NCBI RefSeq assembly: GCF_014863545.1
Contig: NZ_CP062260.1
Location: 1,364,001 to 1,428,000 of the forward strand
Direction: 5' to 3'
Length of the DNA: 64,000 nt
Source: Paenibacillus sp. JNUCC32
GTDB taxonomy: Bacteria > Bacillota > Bacilli > Paenibacillales > Paenibacillaceae
Made by a program: the position numbers and the translations under genes. The notes beneath the pieces were generated by a model. The model saw nothing but the letters and a program-made list of their open reading frames with translations, had not been told where the DNA came from and searched no databases. The number at the start of each line of letters is the position of its first letter. Positions within the stretch are counted from its first letter, which is position 1. This document shows positions 42,188 through 49,847 of this stretch, in pieces.

Positions 42188-43225
42188 ATGGAACATTTAT
42201 TCAGTCCATATAAATTGAAATCGTTAGATCTGAAAAACCGGGTGGTTATGCCCCCCATGTGCCAATACTCGGTAACGAACAAAGACGGCATTGCCACCGA
42301 TTGGCATTATTTGCATTATACAAGCCGGGCAATCGGCGGAGCCGGACTCGTTATCGTGGAGATGACGGATGTGGAACCGGACGGCCGTATTTCCGATTAT
42401 GATCTTGGGTTATGGTCGGATGAGCAGATTCCCGCTTTGGCCCGCATAGTTGAAGCGATACATCAGCATGGCGCCAAGGCGGCGATTCAGATTGCGCATG
42501 CCGGACGCAAAGCGGAGGATGCGGATACGCCCGTTGCCCCATCGGCTATTCCATTCGATGAGCACTCGAAAACGCCAAGGGCACTCACAACCGAAGAAGT
42601 TAAGCAGATGGTGGAAAAATTCCGCGTGGCTGTACGCCGTGCGGTGAAGGCCGGTTTTGACGCAATTGAATTGCATGGTGCCCACGGCTATCTGATTCAT
42701 CAATTCCATTCTCCACTGACCAACCGGAGAACGGATGAATACGGCCAGGATCTAACCAAGTTCGGCCAAGAAGTGATTCAAGCCGCAAAAAGCGAAATGC
42801 CTGAGGACATGCCGCTAATCATGCGAATCTCGGCTAGAGAATACGTAACGGGCGGTTATGGCATCGAAGAGAGCATCGCATTCTCCAGGATATATCAGGC
42901 TGCAGGCGTTGACATGTTCCATGTCAGCGCTGGCGGCGAAGGACCAATCGCGGCGGAAGGAAGACCGGGCACCCACGTCGCCTACCAAGTACCGCTAGCC
43001 AGACAGATCAAAGAAGCGCTGCAAGTACCCGTCATTGCCGTGGGCCGTTTGGATGAACCCGCCTTGGCGAATGCGGTAATAGGCAACGAAGACGCTGATC
43101 TCGTCGCTGTTGGAAGAGGAATGCTGCGTAATCCGTACTGGGCATTAGAAGCAGCAACGGTGCTTCAGAAGGAGATCGCGATTCCGGCACAATACCAGAA
43201 CGGTTTTCCCAGAAAATCGAGATAG
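42188..43225 (+). CDS. namA: NADPH dehydrogenase, old yellow enzyme family (YqjM type)
   Basis: 345 residues. The thermophilic-like OYE signature MCQYS with the redox-tuning cysteine and active-site tyrosine is at the N-terminus (VVMPPMCQYSV), the substrate-binding His pair region is ELHGAHGYLIHQF, and the C-terminal VAVGRGMLRNPYW ends the TIM barrel. It reduces alpha,beta-unsaturated carbonyls and nitro compounds with NADPH. The start follows GAAGGAGCG. It probably belongs to an electrophile response with the upstream MarR-type regulator. Confidence 0.95.
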   Translation: MEHLFSPYKLKSLDLKNRVVMPPMCQYSVTNKDGIATDWHYLHYTSRAIGGAGLVIVEMTDVEPDGRISDYDLGLWSDEQIPALARIVEAIHQHGAKAAIQIAHAGRKAEDADTPVAPSAIPFDEHSKTPRALTTEEVKQMVEKFRVAVRRAVKAGFDAIELHGAHGYLIHQFHSPLTNRRTDEYGQDLTKFGQEVIQAAKSEMPEDMPLIMRISAREYVTGGYGIEESIAFSRIYQAAGVDMFHVSAGGEGPIAAEGRPGTHVAYQVPLARQIKEALQVPVIAVGRLDEPALANAVIGNEDADLVAVGRGMLRNPYWALEAATVLQKEIAIPAQYQNGFPRKSR

Positions 43226-43330
43226 ATAGGCGGCTGAACATATAGCTGCCAACGAACTATGGAGATTGGCTTATCATTCCCAGAAAGTGAACATTATCAG
43301 GAACCCGGTTATGGGTGAGCGTATTTAGAG

Positions 43331-43378
43331 AAGGTTATCTTACGGTCCGTCACGGCTGTAGGATAACCTTTTTTTTGC
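43331..43378 (+). terminator. Rho-independent terminator
   Basis: AAGGTTATCTTAC pairs with GTAGGATAACCTT, followed by eight T residues. Confidence 0.9.
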
Positions 43379-43523
43379 GTACAAGGAAATGCTTGGATTA
43401 TGGTAGCCATCAAGCTTGGGAGCCGTTAACATAAGGTTAACTAAAATATTTTTAAAAATTTATTAATTGTTTATTTACATTAGTGTGTGACGTACAGTAT
43501 AATAATTTCCAGGAGATGATGAT

Positions 43524-43868
43524 ATGCCAGAGGATCAGGATATTTTAAACAGTATGGTGCAGGAGCTTCGGCGGGGTACGATCATCCTTGGTGTTCTCAG
43601 TCAGTTGTCCGAACCGCAGTATGGATATTCATTGGTGACCATATTGCAGGAGAGGGGGATCAACGTGGAAGCGGGTACGCTTTATCCGTTGCTGCGTCGG
43701 CTGGAGAAACAAGGCTTGCTTAACAGCGAGTGGGATACGAATGAAGCCCGGCCCAGAAAATATTACATCATAAGTCAGACAGGCAAGGACATATATCGAC
43801 AGCTCTACCATGAATGGAAGGATATGATGACAAGTCTGGAGGGACTTGTGAATGACAAGGGGGACTAA
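43524..43868 (+). CDS. PadR-family regulator
   Basis: 114 residues: a PadR winged helix (TIILGVLSQLSEPQYGYSLVTILQERG, EAGTLYPLLRRLEKQGLL, PRKYYIISQTGKDIY). The start follows AGGAGATGATGAT. The next gene, encoding a membrane protein with a HAAS domain, starts five bases after the stop; PadR plus HAAS is a recurrent pair in Firmicutes in which the regulator controls the membrane protein. Confidence 0.92.
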   Translation: MPEDQDILNSMVQELRRGTIILGVLSQLSEPQYGYSLVTILQERGINVEAGTLYPLLRRLEKQGLLNSEWDTNEARPRKYYIISQTGKDIYRQLYHEWKDMMTSLEGLVNDKGD

Positions 43869-43872
43869 GGTG

Positions 43873-44889
43873 ATGGATCTGATTAACAGGTATATTTATG
43901 CGGTGACCCAGAAGCTGCCCGAATCGCAGCGGACGGATATTGAGAAGGAGCTTCAAGGACTCGTCGAAGACATGCTGGAAGACCGGGGAGTCGGCGTAGA
44001 GACCGCAAGTTTGGAAGAGGTGGAGCAGGTGCTGCTTGAGCTCGGCCCGCCCGGGGAAATGGCAGCCAGGTACAGAGGAAGGGAAAGGTATCTCATAGGT
44101 CCGGGTTTGATTAACAGCTATTGGTCCGTCCTGAGGATCGTACTGTATTCGATAGCCGTTGCTCTTGGCATCGTCTACATCATTGATTTCTTTACAAGCA
44201 CGGAACCCACTGCCGAGAAGCTGCTGGAATTACTTGTTTCGCTGCTTAGCGTGGGAATCCACGGATTTGCATGGGTTACCGTTATTTTTGCCTTTATCGA
44301 ATACCGCGGGGCTCGCCAAGTCCCCAATGATCCATGGAAACCCTCGGAATTGCCGGCAATTCCGGAACCAGCCGCTCGGATTAAACCGATCGAGCCTGTG
44401 CTCGGCATCCTGTTTTCCGTGCTGTTCTTCGTCCTGTTCACGTTTTCCATTAACCTGATCGGTGTTCATCGATTCGACGAAAACTCGATCGCCATTCCGG
44501 TGTTTGAACAGGCTGCCTTCGCCAAGTATTTACCGCTGATATGGCTTCTTACCGCCTTCAGCATATTCAATGAAGCCAGGAAATTAATCACAAGAAAGTG
44601 GACGCCGCAGATTGCCGTCATGCATGTCATATTTAACGTTGCTTCCGTTATCGTTACGGTGATCCTGTTCTCCGATATGACGATTTGGAATCCGACATTC
44701 ATGGATCAGCTCGTTCAAGCGGGTTTCGTAACACCGGGGGATGAAGCGTATGAGACCGTAAAATCAATTTGGGATCGATCCAGGGACGGCCTCATTTACG
44801 TCATTGTGGTCATTACCCTTATTGATACCGTATCTGTCGTGATGAAATGGTTTCGGGGAAAGGAAGGAAATACGGCGTTAACCAAGTAA
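43873..44889 (+). CDS. HAAS-domain membrane protein
   Basis: 338 residues from ATG at 43873 (AGGGGGAC upstream; in-frame GTG at 43870 and ATG at 43852 are alternatives). Residues 1 to about 70 form a HAAS-type cytoplasmic domain (YAVTQKLPESQRTDIEKELQ, VLLELGPPGEMAARY), followed by about seven predicted membrane helices. HAAS domains occur with PadR regulators and are thought to sense or transmit a membrane-linked signal. No enzyme motif is seen. Confidence 0.8.
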   Translation: MDLINRYIYAVTQKLPESQRTDIEKELQGLVEDMLEDRGVGVETASLEEVEQVLLELGPPGEMAARYRGRERYLIGPGLINSYWSVLRIVLYSIAVALGIVYIIDFFTSTEPTAEKLLELLVSLLSVGIHGFAWVTVIFAFIEYRGARQVPNDPWKPSELPAIPEPAARIKPIEPVLGILFSVLFFVLFTFSINLIGVHRFDENSIAIPVFEQAAFAKYLPLIWLLTAFSIFNEARKLITRKWTPQIAVMHVIFNVASVIVTVILFSDMTIWNPTFMDQLVQAGFVTPGDEAYETVKSIWDRSRDGLIYVIVVITLIDTVSVVMKWFRGKEGNTALTK

Positions 44890-44908
44890 AGATAAAAGTG
44901 TTGAAGCA

Positions 44909-44957
44909 AAGGGCGTCCCAACGGATCTTGGATCTGGCGGGATGCTCTCTTTTTTTG
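44909..44957 (+). terminator. Rho-independent terminator
   Basis: AGGGCGTCCC pairs with GGGATGCTCT (with G-U pairs) across a 19-base loop, then TTTTTTTG. Confidence 0.75.
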
Positions 44958-45162
44958 TTGTCAGGAAACAAACCGTGTATTTATATGGTTGGTTGGACCA
45001 TGAACGACACGACGCGAAATGGATAAGCATAGGATAAGGAGCGAGGCAAATAATTTTTTTGACAAAAATGTGAATGATATGTGTCAAAATTATGTACAAT
45101 GGTGTTATAATAAGGTAAGAGCTGAATGAAAACCCTTACAGAATGAACGGAGCTGATTAATC

Positions 45163-45639
45163 ATGAAATATGCGATCCATTACTCTACCAGAATGAAAGA
45201 CGTTATTTTGTTTTCCTTTGTCCTTAGTATTATCCTGTTTCAGGTAGCCACCTTGACCGAATATTCCTATCCTTTCTTCTTCTATATGCAGATGGCCGTG
45301 AATGTCGTTGTCGTTGCGGCACTGGCTATTGAAGGTTATGCGAGATTGGTGAAGCGGGAAGTGAATATTCAGGAGAATTCGGAGACGATTTCGATCAACG
45401 GCGTAGAGATTCACGCTGAACAGATCCGCGAAATCAAGGTTTCCGGTTGCCATAAAGCCGCTTTTCAAATTAGCCTCAAGGATAAGAGCGTAAATCCGAT
45501 GTACTGCTGCTTTAAATTTGAAGAGAAGAATTGTGAAGGCATTCGGAGTCTCACGCGTTGGGCCGAGCAAAATCAGGTTTCCGTGCGCAAGGTCGGACCG
45601 CAAACCCGTTCCGGCTTGGTACTCACATCTAACCATTAA
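45163..45639 (+). CDS. Membrane protein of unknown function, 158 residues
   Basis: Two N-terminal membrane helices (VILFSFVLSIILFQVATL and AVNVVVVAALAIEGYA) are followed by a soluble domain of about 90 residues with INGVEIHAEQIREIKVSG, resembling a pleckstrin-like beta-sandwich as in bacterial PH domains. Three cysteines are in the domain. Not recognised beyond this. It has its own terminator and no operon partners. Confidence 0.65.
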   Translation: MKYAIHYSTRMKDVILFSFVLSIILFQVATLTEYSYPFFFYMQMAVNVVVVAALAIEGYARLVKREVNIQENSETISINGVEIHAEQIREIKVSGCHKAAFQISLKDKSVNPMYCCFKFEEKNCEGIRSLTRWAEQNQVSVRKVGPQTRSGLVLTSNH

Positions 45640-45662
45640 TAGGCTGTATGTATATTAAGAAT

Positions 45663-45708
45663 AGAAGCATCTGAACCTTGACGAATGGGTTCGGGTGCTT
45701 CTTTGTTT
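45663..45708 (+). terminator. Rho-independent terminator
   Basis: AGAAGCATCTGAACC pairs with GGTTCGGGTGCTTCT, then TTGTTTT. Confidence 0.88.
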
Positions 45709-45855
45709 TAGTTGTAGAGGAAGGCTGTTTTTCCGGGCATCTGTACCTACGGGAACTGAAAGTTTAACCAATGTTAAGTTTCTGTTTCAATGCAGGTTCA
45801 TTTCGTCAGATATACTATTTATAACATTGGGTTTGAATATTAAGGAGGTTTGAAT

Positions 45856-46713
45856 ATGGTAGATGTTTCTAGGTTCCTGTTGAATGGGGAACATCGCAAG
45901 CTGTACGAGCTGTTCGGAGAGGATTTGCGTTCACTTGCAACGATCGAACAATTTGAAGCGATGGCAGTGGAGTATACGGCAGGCGTAAAAACGTTCCATA
46001 TCACGTTGGACGACACGCTCAACAAAATCCGATTGATAAACTGGATGGATGATAGCGGGCAAAAAGGCATTCAAGCGATGATCGATGAAACGGGTACCAT
46101 TGTAGGGCTTATGCTATCGCCTATTGAGAGATTTCCTGAATCGGATGCCAAGCAAACCGTCACGGTTTTCCGAGCTCCGTTTAAGGGGAAATGGTATGTG
46201 TTCTGGGGCGGCGAGAATGTTACGGATAATTACCATTACGCAGAGGAAAGCCAGCGGTACGCAATAGACGTCATCAAGACGGAGAACGCCATGTCCTATG
46301 AAGGAGATCCAGCCAAGAATGAGAGTTACTTCGCGTTTGGAGAGGAGATTCTTGCTGGTGCCCGCGGGAAGGTGGTGGGTATCGAGAATAACATCAGGGA
46401 CAATGAGCCTGTGGGTGAGACCAACGAAACAAAGTCCGTCGGCAACTATGTCATCATCGATCATGGACATTCAGAATATAGCCTATATGCACATTTAAAG
46501 CAGGGATCGGTATGCGTGAAGGAAGGCTCTGAGGTCGAAGCAGGGGATCTGATAGGTCTATGCGGAAATTCCGGCAACTCAACCGAAGCGCATTTGCATT
46601 TTCAAGTGTCGGATCATCCGGATTTGTTTTGGGTTAATACGAAATCTCTTAATATTAACTGGCTTGGCGATATCAAGGTAAGACGAGGCCAAGTTGTATA
46701 TGGCGGGGGTTGA
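45856..46713 (+). CDS. M23-like peptidase domain protein, no signal peptide
   Basis: 285 residues from ATG at 45856 (AAGGAGG seven bases upstream). Residues 1-90 resemble a DUF3887-type domain; residues about 115-285 carry an M23 fold with SQRYAIDV, GNYVIIDHG, SLYAHL and AHLHFQV. The HxH and Asp metal ligands are present, but the first His of the HxxxD motif reads Tyr (RYAID). No signal peptide or membrane helix is visible. Normally these enzymes cut peptidoglycan bridges; this one may be inactive, use another ligand (a His in NYHY is near), or act on a cytoplasmic substrate. Confidence 0.75.
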   Translation: MVDVSRFLLNGEHRKLYELFGEDLRSLATIEQFEAMAVEYTAGVKTFHITLDDTLNKIRLINWMDDSGQKGIQAMIDETGTIVGLMLSPIERFPESDAKQTVTVFRAPFKGKWYVFWGGENVTDNYHYAEESQRYAIDVIKTENAMSYEGDPAKNESYFAFGEEILAGARGKVVGIENNIRDNEPVGETNETKSVGNYVIIDHGHSEYSLYAHLKQGSVCVKEGSEVEAGDLIGLCGNSGNSTEAHLHFQVSDHPDLFWVNTKSLNINWLGDIKVRRGQVVYGGG

Positions 46714-46726
46714 ACGCTGGATATAA

Positions 46727-46764
46727 CAAAAAGCATGGCCTGAATTCTCAGGTCCATGCTTTTG
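46727..46764. terminator. Bidirectional terminator between convergent genes
   Basis: AAAAGCATGGCCTGA pairs with TCAGGTCCATGCTTTT, with A and T runs on either side. Confidence 0.9.
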
Positions 46765-46806
46765 TTCGATTCATGAATAAGCAAGCGATTCTTGTTAAGT
46801 TTGTAT

Positions 46807-47856
46807 TTAGCTGCTGCAGCCGCCTCCGCAGCTGCTGCAGGACGAACCGCTGCTGCAAGAGGACCCGCTGCTGCAGGAGGAACCGCCGCCTGATGAACCA
46901 TCGTTTGACGATCCGTCATGGGAATCCGAGCCGCCTGAGCCGCAAGCCGAAGCATAGGTGCAGGAGGAGCTGCTGTTGTTCTTATGAAGCTCTCGCTCAT
47001 CCGGGATCATATGATCAGTGAATTGATCCGGTGCATTCCAGGCAAAATAGACGGCCGCTGCCAGGAGCACATCGCTATTCTGAAAGTTGACCCTCTTCTC
47101 TTGACGCCCCGGCTCGGTTTGAGCGGTTCTGACCCGATCCTGCAGATCCCGGATCATAGCATCAATGGCCATGCGTGCTGCAGGAATCTTCTCATAGGTC
47201 CAGGCATTAAAGCGCTTCTGGCCATGATTCACGGCAAAATGGGGGGAGGTGCAAAGGTCCAGCTCTTCACGCGGCAGCGGGACGCGGAAGAAAGCTCCCC
47301 ATAGCTTGGCACTGTATTCATGCCAGCCGAATAATTGCACATATACGGTATCGAACCAGGCGCGTTCATTCGGAATCGGCACTTGTTCGGTACCGGTGTT
47401 GGGAGCATGGTGAAGCATCCGGCCAAGAAAGCGGTCCGAGAATTGTTGATATTCGTATGTATACATCAGCATTTCATGCCAGACCTCATCGACGTCCTTG
47501 CTGAACATCGGTACGCGGTCCAATACGGCGCACATGATAAAGAAACGTTTAAGCTCCTGCCATCTCCATTCATATTCCTGTTCGGACATGTCCGGATGCT
47601 CACTCATCACGCGCTGTTTCAGCATGCTCTGATAAGTATCGGGCAGCGCAGCCTCCAGTCTGCCGACAAGCTCGTTTGCCGGGCTTCCGGCCTTGACGAT
47701 CGGCGGCAGCTCCGGTATTTTCCCTCGCCGAGGCTTATTTCCCTTAGGGACCAGCTGGCTATTTTGTTTGCGTAACGAGCGTTTAACGAAAAAAGAAATA
47801 ATCCATACATCCACCACGATGAATACAATGAGCAGTATCCAGGTTGTTGAGTTCAT
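46807..47856 (-). CDS. Glycine-rich-domain-like protein with Cys/Ser/Gly tail
   Basis: 349 residues. An N-terminal membrane helix (TWILLIVFIVVDVWIISFF) is followed by a domain holding DVDEVWHEMLMYTYEYQQF and LGRMLHHAPN, the D-x-x-WH pattern of the glycine-rich domain-containing protein family. The last 50 residues are low-complexity Ser/Gly with regularly spaced cysteines ending SSCGGGCSS. Probably membrane anchored, with a flexible cysteine-rich tail that could bind metal. Function unknown. The start follows AGGAGGAGC on the minus strand. Confidence 0.75.
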   Translation of the reverse strand: MNSTTWILLIVFIVVDVWIISFFVKRSLRKQNSQLVPKGNKPRRGKIPELPPIVKAGSPANELVGRLEAALPDTYQSMLKQRVMSEHPDMSEQEYEWRWQELKRFFIMCAVLDRVPMFSKDVDEVWHEMLMYTYEYQQFSDRFLGRMLHHAPNTGTEQVPIPNERAWFDTVYVQLFGWHEYSAKLWGAFFRVPLPREELDLCTSPHFAVNHGQKRFNAWTYEKIPAARMAIDAMIRDLQDRVRTAQTEPGRQEKRVNFQNSDVLLAAAVYFAWNAPDQFTDHMIPDERELHKNNSSSSCTYASACGSGGSDSHDGSSNDGSSGGGSSCSSGSSCSSGSSCSSCGGGCSS

Positions 47857-48094
47857 ACATGCTCCTCCTGTCTATTTTGGTATGCGGAGGCGGGACTATC
47901 ATTTCTCTCCATGTGTAAATTATTGCAAATGAATCGCACGTTGGCAATCGAAATTCTGGATTCGGGCATAGCGGCCATAACTTGAATATAGGGTGTTCTT
48001 TATGATACATTCCGTGTGTGCCGGAGAGTTGGTTGATCATGAAGGTCTACGATCATATGGGACGGCAATTATGTTTACTTATAGGAGCATACAT

Positions 48095-48298
48095 ATGTTA
48101 ACAGGTTGGAAACTATCTGTATTAGGCATTATTATTGTAGGCATTACAGGCATTATAGCGTCCGTTACCGGTCTGATCGAGCCTGGCCGTGCCGCCGCAC
48201 TCTTCGTGGTATTCGTGCTTTTTATCGGGGCGCTGGAGCTGCTGGAACGAATGAAGAGCCGCAGGAAGAAGAGGGGAGACATGCGATCTTCCAAGTGA
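48095..48298 (+). CDS. Small two-helix membrane protein
   Basis: 67 residues from ATG at 48095 (ATAGGAGC upstream). Two hydrophobic segments (SVLGIIIVGITGIIASVTG and AAALFVVFVLFIGALELL) are followed by a basic Lys/Arg-rich tail. Not recognised. The next small gene begins within 30 bases, so they are likely co-transcribed. Confidence 0.68.
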   Translation: MLTGWKLSVLGIIIVGITGIIASVTGLIEPGRAAALFVVFVLFIGALELLERMKSRRKKRGDMRSSK

Positions 48299-48326
48299 GA
48301 ATATGAAGACGGCAAGGAGGGAGCTT

Positions 48327-48602
48327 GTGGATTGGGTAGCCGTACAGCCGTACTACAAAATCAACCGAATCGTGGACGGCATTGAACAACGAACGGAAGA
48401 GCAAGGGCGGGAGATGTTCCTGTACGAGGATCGAATCGTAACCAAATACCGGGAGTTTCCGATCCGGCAGGTGTTTGACCTGTCCTATCGGCCGATGGGA
48501 GACGGCGGAGGTTTCTTGTACCTGCATACCCAGCAAGGGGTGTATTCGTACACGGTAAAGGAGGATCCGGGGTCCTTCATTTCGGCATTTAAAAATCTCT
48601 GA
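48327..48602 (+). CDS. Small protein of unknown function, PH-like
   Basis: 91 residues from GTG at 48327, chosen because AAGGAGGG precedes it by five bases; an ATG at 48303 would add eight residues but lacks a ribosome binding site. Predicted all-beta with a C-terminal helix (REMFLYEDRIVTKYREFPIRQVFDLSY, VYSYTVKEDP, FISAFKNL), the pattern of small bacterial PH-like domains. Cytoplasmic, function unknown. Confidence 0.62.
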   Translation: MDWVAVQPYYKINRIVDGIEQRTEEQGREMFLYEDRIVTKYREFPIRQVFDLSYRPMGDGGGFLYLHTQQGVYSYTVKEDPGSFISAFKNL

Positions 48603-48728
48603 ACGAGCATAATCCCAAACAAACCTGGTCTCAGGTCCAGTTCATATCCTCGTCTACAGCACGTTTGCGAAAGCCGCGTTGTCATATAAGCTGATATATA
48701 TTCCAGGGACGGATTAGGGGGCCAGGGC

Positions 48729-49355
48729 GTGGATACGCTATTGAATTTTATTGAACAAATCGGGCATTACGCATTATTCCTCGTATTATGCCTGGGATTG
48801 GTCGGGCTTCCCGTGCCGAATGAAGTCGTGGCCATGACTGGCGGAGCGTTGGCGGCATCCGGGATATTATCGCCGGCCCCGTCTTTTATCATGACCTTTC
48901 TCGGCGTGTGCTCGGGATCGACGGTCGGTTTCATGCTTAGCCGCTTTACCGCCAGCAAGCTGTTAAACCGCGTAGGGGAAAAGTCGAAGATTCGCCAGTT
49001 TCTCGATGTATCCGAACGCTTGACCCGCCAATATGGCAATTATGCCATATGCATTAGCGCCTTTTTGCCCATCCTGCGCAATGTTACTCCGTATGCGGTC
49101 GGGATGAAGGGAATGCCGTATCGCCGGTTTGCGATCTACTCGTATACCGCGTCCTTGGTGTGGACCACCGGTTATTTTTCTTTGGGCATGTTTGTAGGCG
49201 ATCAGGTCGTCGATCATATTGGCGTGCTGATTAACCGGTACGGTTATTATGCGGCTGGAATCGTTGCGGCGCTGGCCGTCATCCTGATCATTTCGTGGTG
49301 GATGCGAAGAAATAAACGAAGCAAGGAGAATAATGAGATCCAATTTCATGGATAG
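48729..49355 (+). CDS. DedA-family membrane protein
   Basis: 208 residues from GTG at 48729. Five or six helices with the DedA signatures GLPVPNEVVAMTGGALAASG and FLPILRNVTPYAVGMKGMPYRRF. DedA proteins act as undecaprenyl-phosphate or phospholipid translocases and support membrane homeostasis; UptA/PopT-type carrier flipping is likely but not shown. Monocistronic in context. Confidence 0.9.
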   Translation: MDTLLNFIEQIGHYALFLVLCLGLVGLPVPNEVVAMTGGALAASGILSPAPSFIMTFLGVCSGSTVGFMLSRFTASKLLNRVGEKSKIRQFLDVSERLTRQYGNYAICISAFLPILRNVTPYAVGMKGMPYRRFAIYSYTASLVWTTGYFSLGMFVGDQVVDHIGVLINRYGYYAAGIVAALAVILIISWWMRRNKRSKENNEIQFHG

Positions 49356-49381
49356 GCCCACGGATTGGGTTCTGCGTTAGC

Positions 49382-49603
49382 TTAAGGCTGATCCGGCAAG
49401 GTTTCGGGTGAATGGCGAATGATTTTCACGTATTCCCGGGGAGAGAAAAAGGGGGCTCCTCCTTGGGAATGCTGCATGTGATATACGCCGTTTGACGGGT
49501 TTTCCTGTAGGTAGGCGGACTGCGTGCGTAGATTCGTCACGATGGCCGCCGCCAATATCACGAGAAAGACGAAGGCGCAAACTGCCGCTTTTTTGATCAT
49601 CAT
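49382..49603 (-). CDS. Small membrane-anchored protein of unknown function
   Basis: 73 residues from ATG at 49603 (AAAGGAG upstream; a GTG at 49612 is too close to that site). One N-terminal helix (AAVCAFVFLVILAAAIVTNL), then a hydrophilic tail predicted outside. Not recognised. It is convergent with the DedA gene and divergent from the Mrp operon. Confidence 0.55.
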   Translation of the reverse strand: MMIKKAAVCAFVFLVILAAAIVTNLRTQSAYLQENPSNGVYHMQHSQGGAPFFSPREYVKIIRHSPETLPDQP

Positions 49604-49667
49604 GGGAACCACTCCTTTACATACAGTAATTTCCCGAGAGCCTCCACTTCATTCCCCGACATACCCT

Positions 49668-49778
49668 TTGACAAAGCTTTGATCTCAAGATATACTGATT
49701 TTCAGTGTGATTCGAAAAAATACCATATGGTTTTACCTGGAGGAGCCTGCCAACAGCGGGCTCTTTTTGTGTTTTTTT
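49668..49778 (+). promoter_or_regulatory. Mrp operon promoter with short leader RNA and terminator
   Basis: TTGACA (49668-49673), 17-base spacer, TATACT (49691-49696) is a near-consensus SigA promoter. The leader contains the palindrome ACCATATGGT (49722-49731) and ends in an intrinsic terminator: GAGCCTGC (49743-49750) with GCGGGCTC (49756-49763), then TTTTTGTGTTTTTTT. The terminator lies 70 bases before mrpA with no gene between, so it must act on the mrp transcript. This is the layout of an attenuator or small riboswitch; no known class was recognised. Confidence 0.7.
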
Positions 49779-49847
49779 GGACTTATGCCTAAATTATGGG
49801 GAAATACTACTAATGAAGGAAAAATCGGACTATAGGAGGAGTAGACT

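Noticed and set aside
43440..43480. TTAATTGTTTATTTAC resembling the tiny-ORF box TTAATTGTTTTTTACC
   Set aside because: It differs at several positions and none of the other parts of the element (ribosome binding site, ten-codon ORF, hairpins) follow.
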